A stretch of DNA of 64,000 nucleotides from Escallonia rubra (GCA_033065855.1 JAVXUO010001788.1:62001-126000), one strand, 5' to 3'. Numbered from the stretch's first letter, positions 11,986 to 24,350 are shown. Program-made: numbers and translations. Notes: a model not told the origin generated them from the letters alone.

Positions 11986-13331
11986 ATGGGAAGCAGTGGA
12001 GCTCACGAAATTGGCCACGTCAATGAGGCAGAAGGTTCAGAGACCACCATTGAGATAAAACTAAAAACGTTGGACTCACAAACCTACACTTTGCGTGTGA
12101 ATAAGCAGGTAATTTTTTACCAATTTCCCAAACAATTACTTTCTCCTTAGCGGAATCTTTACACGCGTCCCTTCGTTTTAAATGTCTACCTGTTCCTTTT
12201 TTTTTTCCCTTCTTGTCATGTGGATTTTTAAACTAAAGTCTTAGAGACTCTATGACTAACTATGTATCCCAGGATGTTATTTTTCCAATATCAATTAAAT
12301 TTTAAAGAGTTATAGCTACATGGGGAGACATGCATATGAATGCTGTCCTTTGTATTATTTTACTGCAGCAACAACATTCTTGGCGTACATTACATGGACT
12401 CTTCAGAATGCCTGAACCCGTGTCCGACACTTGACATGTGGACATGGGTAGATCTGTGTTCGACACATCTCATAGGATGTGCCACTATGAACACTATCTT
12501 ATAGTGCTTCTTTTAATTTGTTATTTACTTTGAGATGAGACAACTTCTCAGTTAAAACCATGTGTGTCAAATAAAACACTATTTTACCTTAAGAATAACT
12601 AAGAGTATTAATATATATGACTAATTTGCCATGTCTCGGTGTCTTGTGAGTTAACAATTAGACGAATCCGAACTTTTCCAACCCGAACACTCGTTTTGAG
12701 TCCATGTTACATAGGTGTTGGCATCTTATATTGTTTCAATGGAGGATTTGTTGTTTCCTTCCTGTTATTTGTTGTTTCTTTTACTGTGTATATAAAACTT
12801 TGGATTTGACTCTTGATTCGCTTGCCCTTCACGCTCTGCAGATGCCTGTGCCTGAACTGAAAGAACAGATTGCTTCAGTTACTGGCGTGCTATTTCTTTT
12901 ACTGTGTATATAAAACTTTGGATTTGACTCTTGATTCGCTTGCCCTTCACGCTCTGCAGATGCCTGTGCCTGAACTGAAAGAACAGATTGCTTCAGTTAC
13001 TGGCGTGCTATCAGAAGAACAACGTCTGATATGCCGTGGAAGAGTCTTGAAGGATGATCAACTCCTCTCTGCTTACCGTATCCTTTCTCATCATACTGAC
13101 ATATATGTATGTATATTATTGTGTGGAGGGCAGAATGTACTACGGCTCGTGGAGTCAATGTGGTAGCAGGAGCAGAATGGTGAACTTCAGCATCCTCCCT
13201 ATAAATGGGAGGACATTGTAAATTCGTTAAACTAAAAACTGATCTGGGCCGTCCATGTGGACATTTTGAACTGCTAGATACGTGTTGGCAATTTAGGGAA
13301 CTTGCCAGGATATCTAATGATCAGCTCCCAT

Positions 13332-13387
<56 letters not shown>

Positions 13388-16300
13388 GTCGGTATGTATA
13401 TATACATCTAAATGTGTGTGTGTGACTGTGTGTACGTATATACTTACGTAAACTATAGTGGTCAGCTTTTAGCCACTGAAACTGTTGTTGCTTCAATAAC
13501 TCTTCCAATTCCAATATGTCTCATTTTCTTGGCCTCCCGTTCTTGATCTTTTCGCGATCTTTCTACTGTCTAGTGGGCATAGTGCCTTTTTGTAAATTTC
13601 AGAATCTTTGCAATTATTACGAGAATTTCTTCCCATATAATGGATTCCTCATATGGAATATCCATGAATTCAGTTCAGTATTCTGTATAGGGTTATCCAA
13701 GCATAAGTCCGTGACCATGGCACACGGATGGCAACACGACTTGCATGCTGAAACGACATTTTCTGAAATAGTAGGACATGTTAGTGTCGGGAGAATGTGG
13801 GTATTTTTCACGCACAAAACGTTGTTTACGTTATGATAGAAACAACCGAGAATCATATATTCCCAGAAGCTGCTCTTTTAGGAAAACATAACCTTTGATC
13901 ATTTGCTTATTGTGTTCCAGCATTGTCTCAGCTTTTACCTATCTCTCTCTCTCTCTCTTGGTGGTCCCTTGCAAATATGTGCGGCGGTCAGTTGGGGTTG
14001 GGGGTGTGGGGTGGGGGGGGAGGAACTTGCTTCCTTTTGGAGATGCTCTATCCCGTCGGTTAGTTTGGCCTTTTTCCTTTTGGTTTGGGCTGTCTTCCCC
14101 CTGCTTTCGTTATTTTTCGGAGGTTCTGGTTGGTGGGTTAAAGTTGTAGTGTTTCTTCTTGTCCACTGGTGTAGTAGGTTGATGGGTCTCCATTTGATGG
14201 TGTGGGGGTGACTTGAACAGGGTGTGGAAAGGGTCTCTAGGTGCAGTCAGAGTAAGGCGTGTTAGCATTGAGATGGAGGTACAAATGCAGAAGTAGGGTT
14301 GATGTGCTTTGGAGCCTCTGAGCTTGGGTGGTTAGCAATGGGTATAGAGTATTGAATGAACATCGTTCGGCTCGTTCTCAGCTTTTAGAGCAAATGATTT
14401 CCTAACTAGATATTAGAACTCTGATTCTGCAAGGCCTTGTTGAAGCTTTCTTATCTTTTGCACCCTGGTGAGCACCTTTGGCTTGTCTCTCACGTATAAT
14501 GCCCTTGGTACGTGAGGGGAGTGTTGTCTCATGATAAAAATTGTTCAACTCATTCTCTAACGACTTAAGCTTTTTGATCAAATGGCTGACTCTAATCATT
14601 TCAAATGAACTGTTAAACTTTTTCTTCTAATGGATTGCCAGCTTGAGTGAACCATGTTCTATAAAAAAAAGTGCGGACGGGCCTAAATGGGAATGACATT
14701 ATAGGTCTTTTTCAAAATCTAGCAGTAAGCGCACAAGAGAATTGTTACTCTGGAAATTTACAACCTGCAGTGGGCAAATTAATTAAGGACAGTCAGAGAT
14801 ATGCTTTCTTGGTGGAAAACTATAAGTCAATGTTTCTTAGAGGCTTAATCAATTAAATGAATACAGGTTTTGACAAAGTCTCATATTGTTCCACTGAAGT
14901 ATGCTAGTATACTATGATTCTTTATGTATCAATCTGATTATTTGGCTCAGTTCATTTGTACGGTTTGTTTGTTACTTAATATAGTTAGATGTTGAAGATG
15001 GTCATACTTTGCATATGGTTGTTGGACGGCCAACTCCACCATCTTCTGGGAGCTTACCTAGTCCTTCAGGTTTGATACCTTTCATTAGCTTTCATTACTT
15101 TTGTTCTGTGAGTGGGAATTGTCTCTAGTTGCGTTGACACTATTAGTGAACATTAGTTGACGAAAACTTTCTATTATCTTATTTTTTTTTTCTTTTTTCT
15201 GATAGCGTGCATCCTTGGCTTTACCCTCTAAAGTTCTTTGTAGTAGTAAATTTGAGGCGTTTTCTTATGTTGTATAGTATATGTGATATAGACATTGTAT
15301 ATTTCCGTAATGTTTGCAAATTTCGCTGAAAATAAAGATCATTAAATGGAGTCTGAAAATTTAAGTGGAATGAATTAGATTGCAGTAGGTAATTTGTATT
15401 CACCTAATGCATTTTAATCAAGTGAAAATACTAAAATTGAACAGTTATATGTTCTACGTGCCTTGAAAATTTTAGTGCTTTTGATATGGGTTTCAAAGTA
15501 CTATTTAAAGCAAGTTAATTTGATTGTTTTACTATTTTATGTTACACCAGATCCTGCCTCGGATACTAGCCATGGTCAACGTATTCAGGTGGCTCCTGGT
15601 GTTGTAGTTGAAACTTTCGATTTTCCTCATTTAGGTGATGGGATTCCTCCAGATATTAGCAGGGTGAGGTTAACTTTGAAGGTGCTTTAATGATTCAGTA
15701 ACTCGTTCTGGTTCTTACTTTTCGGTATCATTTTTTTTTTGTTTTTCTGCAGATTGTTTCTGCTGTTATTGGGGCGTTTGGAGTTAATAGCACTGTGAGT
15801 GGTACCGACGGAACTGATATCCAGGTAAGTTTCATATTAAACTTCCAAATATAAAAATGAGACAAATCCTTTTATCTTCTTTAGTTTTGAAGTTTTAATC
15901 TCTTGGGCATGATGCAGTCTCTTTGTATGTTTGTGTCTCATAAATGATAAGGGGTCGTTAATAAAGAAATTTGGGTTAAATACACGGTAAGTACCCCAAA
16001 AGTTCACGGAAATATCACCTGACGACCTATCTTTTTAATTTCTAGATGTCAGATTCTGGATTTTCTAATTTGCCATTAGTAAGTACTTCCGTCCAAATCC
16101 TTAACTTTGGAGACAAAACCGCACTCCGAGAAGATGCCACCGCCACCAATCTCAACGCTTCCGCATGCACCCCCCCTTATTCGGCCACCGCCACACGCAC
16201 ACGCGCACACACTCAGGCGACCATGCACACACAAACACCGCTTCCCCCCCCCCCATCTTTTTAATTTCTAGATGTCAGATTCTGGATTTTCTGATTTGCC

Positions 16301-19300
16301 ATTAGTAAGTACTTACGTCCAAATCCTTAACTTTGGAGACAAAACTGCACTCTGAGAAGACGCCGCCGCCACCAATCTCAACACTTCCACATGCACCCCC
16401 CTTATTCGGCCACCGCAACACGCACACGCACACACATACAGGCGACCATACACACACAGACACCGCTTCCCCCCCCCCTCTCTCCTCTCTTTCTCACCCC
16501 AGTCCCATCTTTCCACCCTTCCACCACCGCACAACCCCCCATCCACCCCCTCACATACGGAAATACACACATACAGACACAAATGCTCACGCTTAGATTC
16601 AAAAGACGGTGCCCCACCCACCCGGCCCCATCTACCACCCTTCCAATCTACTACCGCACAACCCTCCACCCACTCCTAGCCACCCACACACAGTACTGAC
16701 AAAACACACATTCTTTGTGTGAATGTGTGTTTCGTGCTTTTGTGAGTGTGTGTTTTTCCGTTTGGGTTGGGGTTTGTGGGTGGTTGTGCGATAGTGGAAG
16801 GGTGGTAAGATGGCGCTGGTAAGGGTGTGGGTAGGTGATGGGCAATGGCTTGAGGGGGTAGAGGGAGGCGAATGGATGGGTATGTGGTTGTGTGTTTTAT
16901 GTCGCCTGTGTGTGTGTGCTCGATTCTGTGCGTGTTGTGTGTGTTGGGGGGGAGGGAGGGGGCAATGGGGGGAGGGGGGGGGGAAGCGGAGGGGTGGGCG
17001 TGACTGTTTGTGTTCAGTGTGCGTGCTGGATAGGGGGCATTGCATGTGGCAGTGTCGAGTTTGATGGGGGCGGTGTGTGGCGGTGGAATCTTGTTAGAGT
17101 GGTGGTGGGTGGGGCTTGGAGTGTGGCGGACCATTGCATGTGACTGTTTGTGTTCAGTGTGCGTGCTGGATAGGGGGCATTGCATGTGGCAGTGTCGAGT
17201 TTGATGGGGGCGGTGTGTGGCGGTGGAATCTTGTTAGAGTGGTGGTGGGTGGGGCTTGGAGTGTGGCGGACCAGTGGGCGTGTGACTGTTTGTGTTCAGT
17301 GTGTGTGCATCACGGTGGCTGGATAGGGGGCGTTGCATGTGGCAGTGTTGGGTTTGATGGGGGTGGTGTGTGGCGGTGGCATCTTGTCAGAGTGGTGGTG
17401 GGTGGGGCTTGGAGGGTGGTGGCGGGGGAGGTAGGTGGGCTGAAAAAGAAGAAGAAGAAGTGAGAAACATAAAAAGAGAGGAGAAAAAAACTAAATTTGT
17501 ACTGATGATTTTGTCCCTGACGGTTTTCTCCCCAAAGTTAGGGATTTGGAACGGAAGTACTACTAATGGCAAATTAGGACATCCAGACACTGACGTGTAA
17601 AAATTAAAAAGATGAGCCCTTACTTGAGATTTTTGTGTACTTTCGGGGTACTTGGGTGTATTTATTTAACCCAAGAAATTTCCTTTCAAATCTCTAGCTC
17701 AATGAGGGCTTAAGCAATGCATTGGAAATTTAATAGGATTTTTTTTTCTCCTAAAGAGTTTGATGTTGATATTCATCACTGTCTTTCTGGTTTTGGCTGG
17801 TTTTGGCTGGTTTGTGTGTCAGTCACATGACTTAGGAGGACAGGAAAGATGGATGGCTGCTAGTGGTAGGGCAGCTTCGGCCCTGCTGCAACAGGGACAA
17901 GCGGGCATGATGAGTCATTCCGATGTAACACATGGTGCTTTTGGGTTGCCAACCTCCATTTCTGTGGGGCCACTTCAGCCTCATGTAAGTTTGAGGTCTC
18001 ATTTTCTTTCCTTGGCGGCATAGTTTACCATAAGAAATGCATCTCATGGCAGCACAATGCTGATGTTAGCTGAATATTATATCTGTGTAATACGTTGGTA
18101 ATTGCAGGTGATTCCTGATTCTTTGACAACTTTGTCCCAATATCTGAGCCATATGAGGCAAGAATTTGGTGCCACTGGTCAGTTTACTTTTCTTATTTCA
18201 GCATCTTTTAAGCTTGCACAGCTTACTTAGAATAAAATCCTGGAGTTTTACAATGTCTAAAGCAGGAAGAAGCAATGGTCATGCTGCTGCCACTGGTGGT
18301 ACACAAACAAGAGAATCTGGTTCTGCATTGCCTTCTCTCCCTGTTCAAGATGGGATCCCTACACCACAACTATTGGCAGAAGTATTGCTGTCTACAAGAG
18401 AATTGCTCATGGACCAGACAGCAGAATGCTTACTTGTATGTGTTATCTGTCATGATATCTGCTTTTTCACCATAGAGCAGAAAACATCTATTCTTTCTCA
18501 TCCATGGTAGTTGGAGGATTTTCTGTTAACGTCTATGCACGCTTTTGTGCACTTGTACTTGTTTAGCCATGTGGACGTGCCTTTGTGTGTGCACATACGC
18601 GCCTGAACATGTTTGTGTGGTCATAGAGGGTTGTATGTGCGTGCGTGCGTGTGAGAGAGAGTGGGGGAGGGGGGGGGGGAGGGGGAGGGAGGAGAGAAGT
18701 AGGGAGGGAGGGCGGGAGGGAGCAGCTGTCCCCAAGTGCAAAAGTGCGGGCATGCACTGAACAAAATAGTGTAATATTAGATTTTGGCATTGAGAGGAGC
18801 AATTGGTTGTCATCCTTAAGAGTGTCTACGGCCTTCTAACTGAAGAAAATAAGTTTGTTTCTTATATTGTTTCCCGCAGCAACTTGGGACGGAACTGCAG
18901 AGTCAGTCTTCTGTCACTGATTCAGTGGCTCGGATGAGCACCCAGTCTAACGCATTGAGAAGTGGAGCACTACTGCAAAATTTAGGTGCATTTCTTCTGG
19001 AACTTGGTCGGACAACCATGACATTACGAATGGGTCAAACTTCGGTAAATTATTTTCTCTGTGAAATTTTAATATGACTTTTAAATCGCTCTCACCATGG
19101 CTACTGTGTTTCATGTATTATGTAGTCTGAAACGGTGGTTAATGCTGGACCTGCACTATTCATATCCCAAGCTGGTCCTAATCCCCTCATGGTTCAGGTA
19201 ATACACTCAACATCTCTTGAAATCTTTTTCTTTCGACATCATCTCTAGTTGTTTTTAAGCAGACTTCATATTTCCAGCCTCTTCCTTTCCAACCGGGGAC

Positions 19301-22300
19301 AAGTTTCGGGGCAATGCCCACCACTGCTGGAGACAATGGATCTGGCTTGGTTAATGAGTCTGGAGCTGGGTTTGTCCCAAGGCGTATTGATATACAAATA
19401 CGAAGAGGTGGGATTGATATTTAACTGACACTTGATGTAGGTGAAATTGGTGGTTGTTATAAACCCGAGTAGTAATCAACGTCCTGGTTATCGTTAGGTT
19501 CGTCGATGGTGAGACCCAATATTAATCAAGGTGAACAGGTAGGTTCTCAGCAGCCTCTAGTGCCGGGGAACCTAGTAACGAGCTCTGGTGATCAAACTCA
19601 AGTTAACCTAGCAACTTCAGCCGCTTCTGAGGGTCTGCCTCGTACTTCAGAGTCTGGGATACGGCTGGTGCCCAGGAGAACCATGGTTGCTGCAGTTCCT
19701 GGTTCTGTGGATCGCCTTCCTGCTCTTCGAAGGTTTCATAATGTAGCTTCTAGACATTTGGCTGGCAGAGGATTTCGGGCACTTGGTGACCTTCAACCAA
19801 GTAGCCCCCAGCCTGAGTCACAGCCAGTTTCTCAATCTGAAGGTCAGCATAATACTGGAGAACGCCCAAGTGATGGGGTTACAGTAAATGCAGCTCCTGA
19901 GCAGGGTAAGAATTGATTATTCATAATCGTGTTAGAATTATAATTAAAGCTTAGGTTCTCATATGTTACATGTTCTTGCATATCTCATTTATATCGCTGC
20001 TGGTTGCTCTTATTTTGTTTATTTTCTCACCGCTGCTCTTTTTATGAGTGCACTAACTGCATATATCCATTCTATTGTGACAGAGCACACATGCCGCCAC
20101 CCCCCCCCCCCGCGCCGCACCCGCTTCCTTTTCCCCTCCTCTCTCTCTTTAAGTTAGCCGGAGTTCTCTCACCCAAGTTCATGACTGAGTTTTGTTAGAA
20201 GTATGTTTTAGCTAATCAGCACCATTACTTGCCTCCCCCACCCTACCCCACTCCTCGTCCTCCCTGCGCTTGCGCCTTTGCAAACTTTGCTTTGGCAACT
20301 TTGTATGCTTTTTTCCACCTGGTTTGGGCAGAGAATCAGATTTCTGTTGGTTCTAAATTGTTAAGTGAGAATTAATACAGCCAAGAAAAAGTTTCAGAAG
20401 TATCAGAGGTAACCCAGCAGACCTCCTCGCGGAATATTGAACACTCAATAGTGAGTTTATTCAAACTCGACAATTATATTAGTCATTTCTATATGTGCTC
20501 AGTATTGCGGATATGAAGTAGCATTATTGTATCATTCTTACACCAATTTGGTGTGCGTAGATAACTGAGGCTCAATTATCATGGACTGAAGCTAACCTGA
20601 ATAAGATATTGGTTTGGTTAAAAGTACGCAATGCATAGAATCACCTAATTGAAATTAGTTATTCATGGCTTGCATTTCCAAAGTCTGGCTAGTGTTTGTA
20701 TGCCTTCCATAAGAACCTTGTCTCTGTGTGCGTGGATATAATGCACAATTTACGTCTGGCATCCTTGTATTCAAACTCATTTTGTTTCTCCTTGTAGTTG
20801 CCCTATTAGTCTTATCGCTTTTGGTTGAGGCTAATATAATCATCAGTTACTAATCTGCACTCTGCAGCATCATCGTCTTTTTCATAACACAAGAAATTCT
20901 GAAGTGACAATGATTCAGCGAAATTGATTTGCAACATAGCAAAAGCCAGTGTACCTGTGTCGATGTTCTTCATTCCCCTCCTAATTAAGTTTCAAGTCAA
21001 CACACCTAAGCCTTTGTCCCAAACAAGTTGGATTTACATAGCAACTGATAACCTGTCATTTTACTTAATGCATGTGAAAAATTGAACGATGTCTCCAGCT
21101 TCTATTATCCGTTTTCCACTCGTAAATTAAAAATGTCACGAAAGTTTTCATAAACTACGACATGCCAAATTCTAAATTAGGGGTTTTCTGATGCAGCCTA
21201 ATTGTCCTTTACTCTTTTGATGTCTTCCGTTTGTTGGTTTAAAATTGGTGATCAAGTTTTAGGACGGATGAGCTGATTTCTCAACTTTGTTGTTTCTGCG
21301 GAATCAGTTCCTGCTACCAGTTCACGCCGCTTCAGGTTTAGTGTTCTGTCAACTGATGGGACTGAGCATCACCAACCATCGGATGGAGAAGTCCCTGTTG
21401 AAGTTTATCAGGTTCTGCGGTCCCTTTTCCCTGGGGGAGAAATCCACGTACAAGGTGCTGGCACCACAGAAGCAGCTACAAGTCCTGTACCAGAGACTGC
21501 GGGGACATCTATTAACACCACTGATGCACAAAATGCAGAAACTGTAAGTGAAGAAGGGATTTTCTTGTCGAACTTGCTTCGTCAGATCATGCCCCTTGTG
21601 TCTCAACCCGCTTCTTCAGAATCTCCAAACGTTCTGCAGCAGAATGCTGCTCATGAATCATCAGAACCACCAAGTGCTCTTGAGCAAAGAGCTGATGATG
21701 ATTCATTGGCCGAAGTAAGCTTGCTTCACCTGTTACCTTCATCTGTCGTCAGGGGTCCTTGGTGAACACCCCAACCCCCCGGGGGGTTCTTTTCAACTAT
21801 TTAGTGCTCTCTATCGTTGGCATCTAAAGGGTAATATGCACTTGTATAGACATTGGTACATCTAGCTGTTGATTTACTTGATGGTTTTTCACAGGCGAGT
21901 AACTCTGAGGGTGGAACATCACGCTGGCACAGTGACGGTCAAGCAAACCCTCCAAATTCAAAACGTCAAAAGGTGATCTTGATGAATACTTTCTTTCTTT
22001 CTTTCCCTCTGCGTATCCTATAAAATATTTTTTAGGCTGTAGGTTGTAAACATAACTGACTGTCTTTGCTCTTAGAAATGATTTTGGATATCGTAATTTC
22101 TGTGAGATATTGCAACACCAACCACTACCAAAGACGAAGCTGCATCTATGTGCTGACTGGCCTTCTTAGATGCAAATCAAACCAAAGATGGACTGAAATA
22201 TGATGGAAGCCCTAGCATAACTGGGGCTACCATGGGGAAGCGTCCTCCCCTCCTCCCACCCCCAACCCCAAAACAAATCAAAAGAGAAGGAAGAAACTCA

Positions 22301-23102
22301 ACATTGAATGAATATATGTCACAAGGAACAAAGTGGCCACCTAGATGAATTTTTTCTGAAATATCAACCCACAACCGTCATCACTGGCCACTCGAACAGC
22401 CAGACCCCAGATACATCGATTATGGGAGAATTGGAGGGCTTTACTTTCACGGAGGTATATTATCACCATATTAGAGAAGAGAGCATGCAACAAGGAAATT
22501 GCGCGGCAATCAGGAGAATGGGAGACTGGAAGTGGAAGTTGAGAAATTTGAGTGATGCGTGTTGCTTAGAAGGTTCAATTGAAAGAAATACCCAATTTTA
22601 GTTGTAGGGTGTTTAGTCTTACGGTGTGAACTACCAGATACTTACAATCATCTTTGTTTTCTCCACTTGCCTCGCCTAGAAATAGAATAAGGAGTTTGGT
22701 GATGTGGATAGAACAAGGTTATGTAGATTTTCTAAAGCAGAGCCTGCCTTGACCTGCCGTAGAGGGAACTGAACTGTACAGTGTACCTTAGGTTCCTTTC
22801 AGCTGGCCAGACCTGCCTCCATTGGAGATATTTTAGTAGTGGTGGCTAGTTTGTAGAATATTATTAGTGATGCATCTCTGATGTTTTTCGGGGTTATTGC
22901 ATCCTCCTCGTAACGCCACTTTGTCCATGAGAAACGCCACAAAGACTGCTCTTGCCTGAATCAGTTGGATGGTGAATAACATGCCCTTGTCGGTCTTTCC
23001 AGTTGGACATCTGATAAAAACTTTATGCCTTGAACACTTGTCAAATGTTTAAGAAGGTTTCTTGATATGAATTCTATTTGGTCCTTTGTGCAGATGGAAT
23101 GA
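11986..23102 (+). CDS. CIP73: CIP73/BAG6-like ubiquitin-like domain protein
   Basis: Spliced model, 725 aa: exons 11986-12108, 12960-13077, 14989-15069, 15551-15663, 15753-15824, 17823-17984, 18108-18177, 18266-18435, 18880-19044, 19126-19197, 19278-19407, 19498-19905, 21308-21714, 21895-21972 and 23094-23102. All junctions are GT-AG and keep frame. Residues about 19-94 form a ubiquitin-like domain (TTIEIKLKTLDSQTYTLRV, LICRGRVLKDDQLLSAY, VEDGHTLHMVV). A long low-complexity region rich in S, G, Q and P follows, with the conserved stretches VAPGVVVETFDFP, LLQNLGAFLLELGRTTMTLR and VYQVLRSLFPGGEIHVQGAG. The C-terminus is SKRQKME. Overall this is the plant relative of animal BAG6/BAT3; the Lotus member, CIP73, binds the symbiosis kinase CCaMK. 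A chaperone or protein-triage role is inferred from family. Lotus CIP73 is of similar length as I recall. Exon 2 has a duplicated acceptor region and intron 5 carries a 1.7-kb transposon. Family assignment is firm; exact borders are predictions. Confidence 0.9.
12775..13010 (+). repeat. 118-bp tandem duplication across an intron-exon border
   Basis: The sequence from about 12775 (TTTCTTTTACTGTGTATATA) through the acceptor CTCTGCAG and the first 51 bases of exon 2 is repeated identically 118 bp downstream. Two identical 3' splice sites result, at 12841/12842 and 12959/12960. Only the downstream copy continues into the rest of the ubiquitin-like domain. The upstream copy reads seven more codons of intron-derived sequence and then reaches a stop (TAA at about 12911). 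The identity of the copies indicates a recent event, or an assembly artefact. Confidence 0.9.
13207..13329. mobile_element. Short MITE related to the element at 49156, next to a TA repeat
   Basis: In intron 2 of the CIP73-like gene, 13241-13329 follows in order the right end of the large element at 49156-50490: GATCTGG(G/A)CCGTCCA, TGGAC, GTTGGCAA(T/C)TTA, TTGCCAG, then AATG(G)ATCAGCTCCC. Like that element it borders a long TA microsatellite, here separated by ATCC. The left end (GGGAGGACATTG at 13207, then GATCTGGGCCGTCC) resembles the other terminus only weakly. It is probably a small diverged relative. Confidence 0.6.
13333..13386. repeat. (TA)n microsatellite
   Basis: About 26 uninterrupted AT/TA repeats lie in intron 2, followed by a TGTGTGTG-rich tail to about 13436. 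The Ile-Tyr repeat frames across it on both strands are not genes. Confidence 0.95.
16031..16482. repeat. 226-bp direct duplication of the MULE left arm
   Basis: Within the intron-5 element, the block starting CTTTTTAATTTCTAGATGTC at 16031 recurs at 16257. Both copies run through CCATTAGTAAGTACTT, ACTTTGGAGACAAAAC, CCGCCACCAATCTCAAC and a CA-rich stretch ending in a C run. A tandemly doubled sub-terminal arm is also seen in the MULE at 34208. Confidence 0.85.
17000..17422. repeat. Three tandem copies of a ~141-bp GT-rich unit
   Basis: The units start at about 17001, 17141 and 17283 with TGACTGTTTGTGTTCAGTGT. Each continues through GGATAGGGGGC(A/G)TTGCATG, GGGGGCGGTGTGTGGCGGTGG and GAGTGGTGGTGGGTGGGGCTTGGAG. 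The first two copies are nearly identical and the third carries a small insertion and substitutions. Long frames through it (ORFs rich in G, V, W and C) are products of composition. Confidence 0.88.
20398..20450 (+). other. Candidate extra or relic exon in intron 12
   Basis: Between exons 12 and 13 a 53-bp segment is preceded by TTTCAG and followed by the strong donor GTGAGT. Read in the phase left by exon 12 it gives EVSEVTQQTSSRNIEHSI, the same composition as the surrounding protein. Its length is not a multiple of three, so including it would put exon 13 out of frame. It may be a relic exon, a regulatory exon, or chance. Confidence 0.35.
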
Positions 23103-24350
23103 TGTATCGGGAGAAAAACTTGTAATTACCGCCTCTGAGAAACTAGCAAATGAGCTTTTCTTCAACCAGTACATAGACGCGGTATTTATTTTGTTGCTAT
23201 GGTCTATCAGGTCTTCAACCAGCAGGTCAATAAGAGGATAGCGATTCTAAGTTATAGGCATAGCAACTTATGAGACCAAGTACCCTTTTTCCTTCTTTAT
23301 CCCTCCCTTTTTTGGGTGCAAAAGAACTCCAAGTACTCCTTCCCTTTTATGTACTCTTGTTTGAGTTTGTAATTTGGAAGTGTTATGGTGTAACTTCTTT
23401 TGGTTTTAGCAGTATTTTGTTTAATTTAGGGTCTTAATTCATTGTAAATCCCAACTTTAAGCTGCCAGCGCTGTCATTATGTCATTTTGGCAGTGTGAAT
23501 TCTTCAAGTATTGAACTTGTGAGAATCAAAAACGGAGAGGGAGGTTTTGTGGAAGCAAGAACTCAAGGTTATTTGACCCTTATATATATATATAGAATTC
23601 AATTATGTGAGGGGTGCTTAGTTCTTTGTTCTTTGAATCTCAATTCTCCCTCTTTGACCACCCTTAAGGTGTTGGTACTTTGTGCTTCTCACTAGTACTT
23701 CACAAAAACCGACGACTATTTTCCTTAAAAGCTTCTTTCTTTTTTTGGTCACCAAAAATAAATTTTTAGTGAAACTTAATGTTTTTCTCTTTAGCAGCAA
23801 AAAACGTGGTTTGACAATTTATAAAGGACTAAAATATTTGGGCTTATATTTTACTTATATCCCTGAGTTTATACGATTAACAACTTGCTTATGTCAAAAT
23901 GTACTTGCGTATCCAAAATATGAAGGAAAAAAAAAAATGAATCACATTCGCCCACCTTTAAGGTTCCGCATTGACCGATGAGCGGCTTTTTTGTATATTA
24001 AATTTTGAATATTGCCTTTAATTTGTCATATAAATATTTTTTTTTCTTTTTGAGTGAAGAGCGGTAAAGAAGAGAGTTATAACATGCCCAACCAAATAGG
24101 CAAGTAAATACACTCACATATAACATTTTCATCCGATAAGAATTGCAATAAAATTAAAGGCCTACATCAAAAGCTACCAAATAAATATCAAACTATAAAA
24201 GCTATGAAAACCTACAAAAAAAGAAATTATAGGAATATGTTCTTTTTTATATGCATTAACCAGCTAAATACAATATAAATACTAACTAGTGCTTTTACCG
24301 GTATTCTCCATGCAAGTCAAATTTACACCGAGATTCATATTTAAGGCCTC

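Larger units (their letters stand above)
15973..17672. mobile_element. Mutator-like (MULE-type) non-autonomous element in intron 5
   Basis: The element is bounded by perfect 9-bp target duplications AAGAAATTT at 15964-15972 and 17673-17681. Its ends are inverted: GGGTTAAATAC at the left and GTATTTATTTAACCC at the right. Similarity continues inward for roughly 130 bp, including TACCCC near a GT(T/A)CACG or GTGTACTTTCG segment and a CTTTTTAATTT block. A 9-bp duplication with long terminal inverted repeats is the hallmark of Mutator-like elements. The interior has no transposase; it consists of CA-rich then TG-rich sequence and two tandem arrays. It lies wholly inside the intron, leaving splice sites intact. 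Confidence 0.88.

Noticed and set aside
13314..13514. Open frames of Ile-Tyr repeats on both strands
   Set aside because: They are the translation of the TA microsatellite and its flanks; no gene evidence.
13895..14230. Hydrophobic open frames (84 and 102 codons) in CIP73 intron 2
   Set aside because: They lie within an intron of a clear gene, follow CT- and GT-rich sequence and overlap each other in two frames.
16313..17463. Several open frames of 80-170 codons on both strands
   Set aside because: They follow CA/TG-rich and tandemly repeated transposon sequence, have extreme composition (His/Thr/Pro or Gly/Val/Cys) and overlap each other in opposite frames.
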